Shown here: piece by piece, positions 13,007 through 14,873 of the stretch
Position numbering within the stretch: the stretch's first letter is position 1
Layout: every line of letters starts with the position of its first letter
NCBI GenBank assembly: GCA_964481255.1
Contig: CAYZTZ010000085.1
Location: 1 to 14,873, forward strand
Source of the DNA: UBA6911 sp964481255
GTDB taxonomy: Bacteria; Acidobacteriota; UBA6911
DNA: 14,873 nt
Direction: 5' to 3'
The notes under the pieces: generated by a model
What the model was told of the DNA's origin: nothing
The model's input: the letters and a program-made list of their open reading frames with translations, nothing else
The model's database searches: none
Made by a program: the position numbers and the translations under genes

Positions 13007-14683
13007 TTATGTTTCCAGAATCCTTCGTCCTGCCATCAGATCGGCCGCATGAAGAACGAAATTGGCCGCGACTCCGGCGACGCCCGGGTGGTGCGGAACG
13101 CGATATAGGGGCCTGCTCAGTTCGGGATGCCGGGCGACAAAGGCCCGGATGTCGTCCAGCTGTTTCCCGGTTTTCGCCAGAGATTCCTGGAATTCGGCCT
13201 TCGCCTTCGTCTTTGCCTCTCCGAGGGCCATCTGGACGCGGCTGTGCGCGTTCACCTCTCCCTCTCCCGACGTCTCGATCGGAAGGTAGATCATGTCCTT
13301 GTACCTGCTGGTGACGGCGGACTGAACGCCGTCGGACTGAGACGATGGGAGACAGCCGAACGGCTTGAGGCTCAGCACCATGTGGCACAGCTTGCGGGTG
13401 TGGTAATAGATGTTCTTGCCGACCTCGAGATATCCCTCGCCCCCGCGCGCCAAGGGCTGGTAGAAGGGATTGGCCAGCTCCGCCAGCGTTTTCTGGGGCA
13501 CGAGCTTGTGCGCGGTCTCGCCGAGGGACCTGATGGCCTGATGGTACAGGTGGGTATATAAGAACTCTCCAAGCGCCAGTGTGGCCCGTTTTTTCTGAAA
13601 GCTCCATTCGTTATGCAGGCGCTGGCGCAGGTCCCATCGTCCGGGCTCCCTGCATTGGGCATCCATTCCCCGGCGGGGGTACATCTGCATTTTCGCGTGG
13701 GCCATCAGGTAGGAAATCCACGTCCCAATGGCCTCGGGCAGGACGTGGGCTCCCTCGCGTTCGAGGAAATCGAACATCCAGTAGTTGCCTCCGCTGTCCG
13801 TCGTCTGGGCCCAGAACTCGCCTATGATCTTCACGGAGGGCTTGAGCCGCAGCCGATCCACGGCAATGCCGTCGATGCGACGGCGGCACCGCTCCAGGAC
13901 TTTCTGAAACTCCTCGCCGCGGAGGTGGGCGTGCATTTTATACAGAAAACTCAACAGACCGCGCAGAAAATCCCTCTGCGTCAGCTGCCTCGAAACCCAG
14001 CCGGGAGTGATATCCACCAGGTTCGGCGGTTTATAGGTGCGCAGGTGGTCGCACAGATCCTGGACGCACAGATTCATGACTCGGTCGGTTTCCCCGGGGT
14101 GGACTTCAAAGGCGCGGATGCTGTGGGTCAGGTCGTTGAGAATGTCGCCGAGGAAGATGACCTTGAGCATGCCCAGGCCGAAATCGATGGTGTACTTCAA
14201 ACCCGGCGCCTCGATTTTCTGATTGATCCCGTCATCCTGCTGGAAGCGGAGCACCCGGAATCCGTCGAAACCGGCGTTCTTCAGCGCCAGGCGGTACTCG
14301 GCGGCGTACATACCGAACCGGCAGGGCCCGCAGGAACCCGCCGTGAAGTAGAGATAATTGTCGACGATCTCCTGCCGGGACATACCTTCGGCTTCCAGGC
14401 TGCGAAGATACCGTATCAGGTTTCCCGAGGTGAAATAGGCGGGGCTGCATTGCCCGTTGTTGCCGAACTCCTTGCCCAGAAGAAACGCCTCCTGATCCGG
14501 AGCAGGCAGAATCTCGCATCGATAGCCGCAGCCCTGGAAAACGGCCCGGATAAACTCTTCGTGCTTCCGGGTGAGGCCTCCGATAAGTATGGTGACCCTG
14601 TCCCGCTCCTCCGCGGTGAATGGTCTTTCATAGGGTCTGCGATAGTGCTGCTTCCGCTTCAATCCTGAAACCGAGGGCTCCAT
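13007..14683 (-). CDS. HgdB-like (COG3581-type) 2-hydroxyacyl-CoA dehydratase-family protein, partner of the tandem activase
   Basis: A 558-aa cytosolic protein of the 2-hydroxyacyl-CoA dehydratase/benzoyl-CoA reductase-like group. As I recall, it corresponds to the COG3581 segment, which in many anaerobes is fused to the activase. Visible are ILIGGLTRKHEEFIRAVFQG (32-51), NNGQCSPAY (C79), AGSCGPCRFGMY (C118, C121), KIIGEFWAQTTDSGGNYWM (285-303) and PFGCLPSSQSDGVQS (C444), followed by YLPIETSGEG (466-475). C79 and the CGPC pair are likely Fe-S ligands. There is no signal peptide. It precedes the 1108-aa activase by 127 nt on the same strand, so co-transcription is likely. AGGA 8 nt before the ATG supports the start. 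The catalytic substrate is not known, and typical HgdA/HgdB pairs are absent nearby. Confidence 0.85.
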   Translation of the reverse strand: MEPSVSGLKRKQHYRRPYERPFTAEERDRVTILIGGLTRKHEEFIRAVFQGCGYRCEILPAPDQEAFLLGKEFGNNGQCSPAYFTSGNLIRYLRSLEAEGMSRQEIVDNYLYFTAGSCGPCRFGMYAAEYRLALKNAGFDGFRVLRFQQDDGINQKIEAPGLKYTIDFGLGMLKVIFLGDILNDLTHSIRAFEVHPGETDRVMNLCVQDLCDHLRTYKPPNLVDITPGWVSRQLTQRDFLRGLLSFLYKMHAHLRGEEFQKVLERCRRRIDGIAVDRLRLKPSVKIIGEFWAQTTDSGGNYWMFDFLEREGAHVLPEAIGTWISYLMAHAKMQMYPRRGMDAQCREPGRWDLRQRLHNEWSFQKKRATLALGEFLYTHLYHQAIRSLGETAHKLVPQKTLAELANPFYQPLARGGEGYLEVGKNIYYHTRKLCHMVLSLKPFGCLPSSQSDGVQSAVTSRYKDMIYLPIETSGEGEVNAHSRVQMALGEAKTKAKAEFQESLAKTGKQLDDIRAFVARHPELSRPLYRVPHHPGVAGVAANFVLHAADLMAGRRILET

Positions 14684-14735
14684 AGGATCATCCTAACAGG
14701 CGCATAGCCTCGAATCGAGTTCAAGCCAAACCTAA

Positions 14736-14765
14736 TTTATAACATTCCTGATGCCACATCTGCAA
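14736..14765 (-). promoter_or_regulatory. Candidate promoter for the HgdB-like/activase unit
   Basis: On the minus strand TTGCAG (14765-14760) and TATAAA (14741-14736) are separated by 18 bp. Transcription would start about 46 nt before the ATG at 14683. The -10 is good and the -35 keeps only TTG. Confidence 0.4.
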
Positions 14766-14840
14766 AACTGAAATAAGCTGTCGGCAAGCCGCGGCATGGA
14801 AATCTTGAATTCAGAAAGTGCAGGAATTGGAAGGATTTAT

Positions 14841-14869
14841 GATAAAAGGGGACAGTCACCAGTGTCCCC
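14841..14869 (-). terminator. Hairpin with T-run at the right edge (terminator or REP-like palindrome)
   Basis: GGGGACA (14848-14854) and TGTCCCC (14863-14869) form a perfect 7-bp inverted repeat with an 8-nt loop. Read on the minus strand the stem is followed by TTTTATC, as in an intrinsic terminator for a gene beyond the right edge. Similar GGGGACA palindromes are also familiar from REP-type repeats, so both readings are open. Confidence 0.35.
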
Positions 14870-14873
14870 ATCA

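Noticed and set aside
13613..14668. Plus-strand open frame of 351 aa
   Set aside because: Antisense shadow of the HgdB-like gene, with no recognisable domain.

Overview
The window is GC-rich (roughly 60%), gene-dense bacterial DNA. It carries housekeeping genes (rsmI, pdxJ, gltX, tRNA-Ser, queC, an ABC-F ATPase, mscL) and, in the right third, a large redox-activase pair typical of strict anaerobes. The tandem BadF/HgdC-type activase with its HgdB-like partner, a DUF4416 gene and Gram-negative-style gene content suggest an anaerobic Desulfobacterota/Deltaproteobacteria-like organism, possibly syntrophic. This is inference from gene content only; no rRNA is present.

Layout. Positions 1-274 hold no complete gene but contain a compact set of palindromes and a 23-bp direct repeat (71-185). 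On the minus strand follow rsmI (275-1138), pdxJ (1271-2035), a 452-nt palindrome-rich gap, and gltX (2488-3939). A plus-strand terminator (4093-4120) and a candidate promoter precede tRNA-Ser(GCU) (4195-4287). After a 350-nt gap comes a minus-strand two-gene unit, queC then a DUF4416 gene (5924 down to 4638). The plus strand then carries an ABC-F ATPase (6087-8036) and, after a 402-nt gap with hairpins, a small eight-cysteine zinc-ribbon protein (8439-8852). Convergent to it is mscL (9408-8968), which has a C-terminal zinc-ribbon tail. The rest, on the minus strand, is a 558-aa HgdB-like protein (14683-13007) followed by a 1108-aa tandem activase (12879-9553).

How they work together. queC feeds 7-deazaguanine (queuosine) tRNA modification, gltX charges tRNA-Glu, and rsmI methylates 16S rRNA, so the left half is translation-centred, with vitamin B6 synthesis (pdxJ) alongside. 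The right-hand pair is the most unusual part. The 1108-aa protein contains two ASKHA ATPase domains, each keeping the two cysteines that in HgdC hold a bridging [4Fe-4S] cluster, followed by a cysteine-rich linker and a DUF2229/COG3580-type region. The 558-aa partner has CGPC and other cysteines. Together they look like an ATP-driven low-potential electron-transfer machine whose substrate is not known. No dehydratase or benzoyl-CoA reductase subunits are visible beside it.
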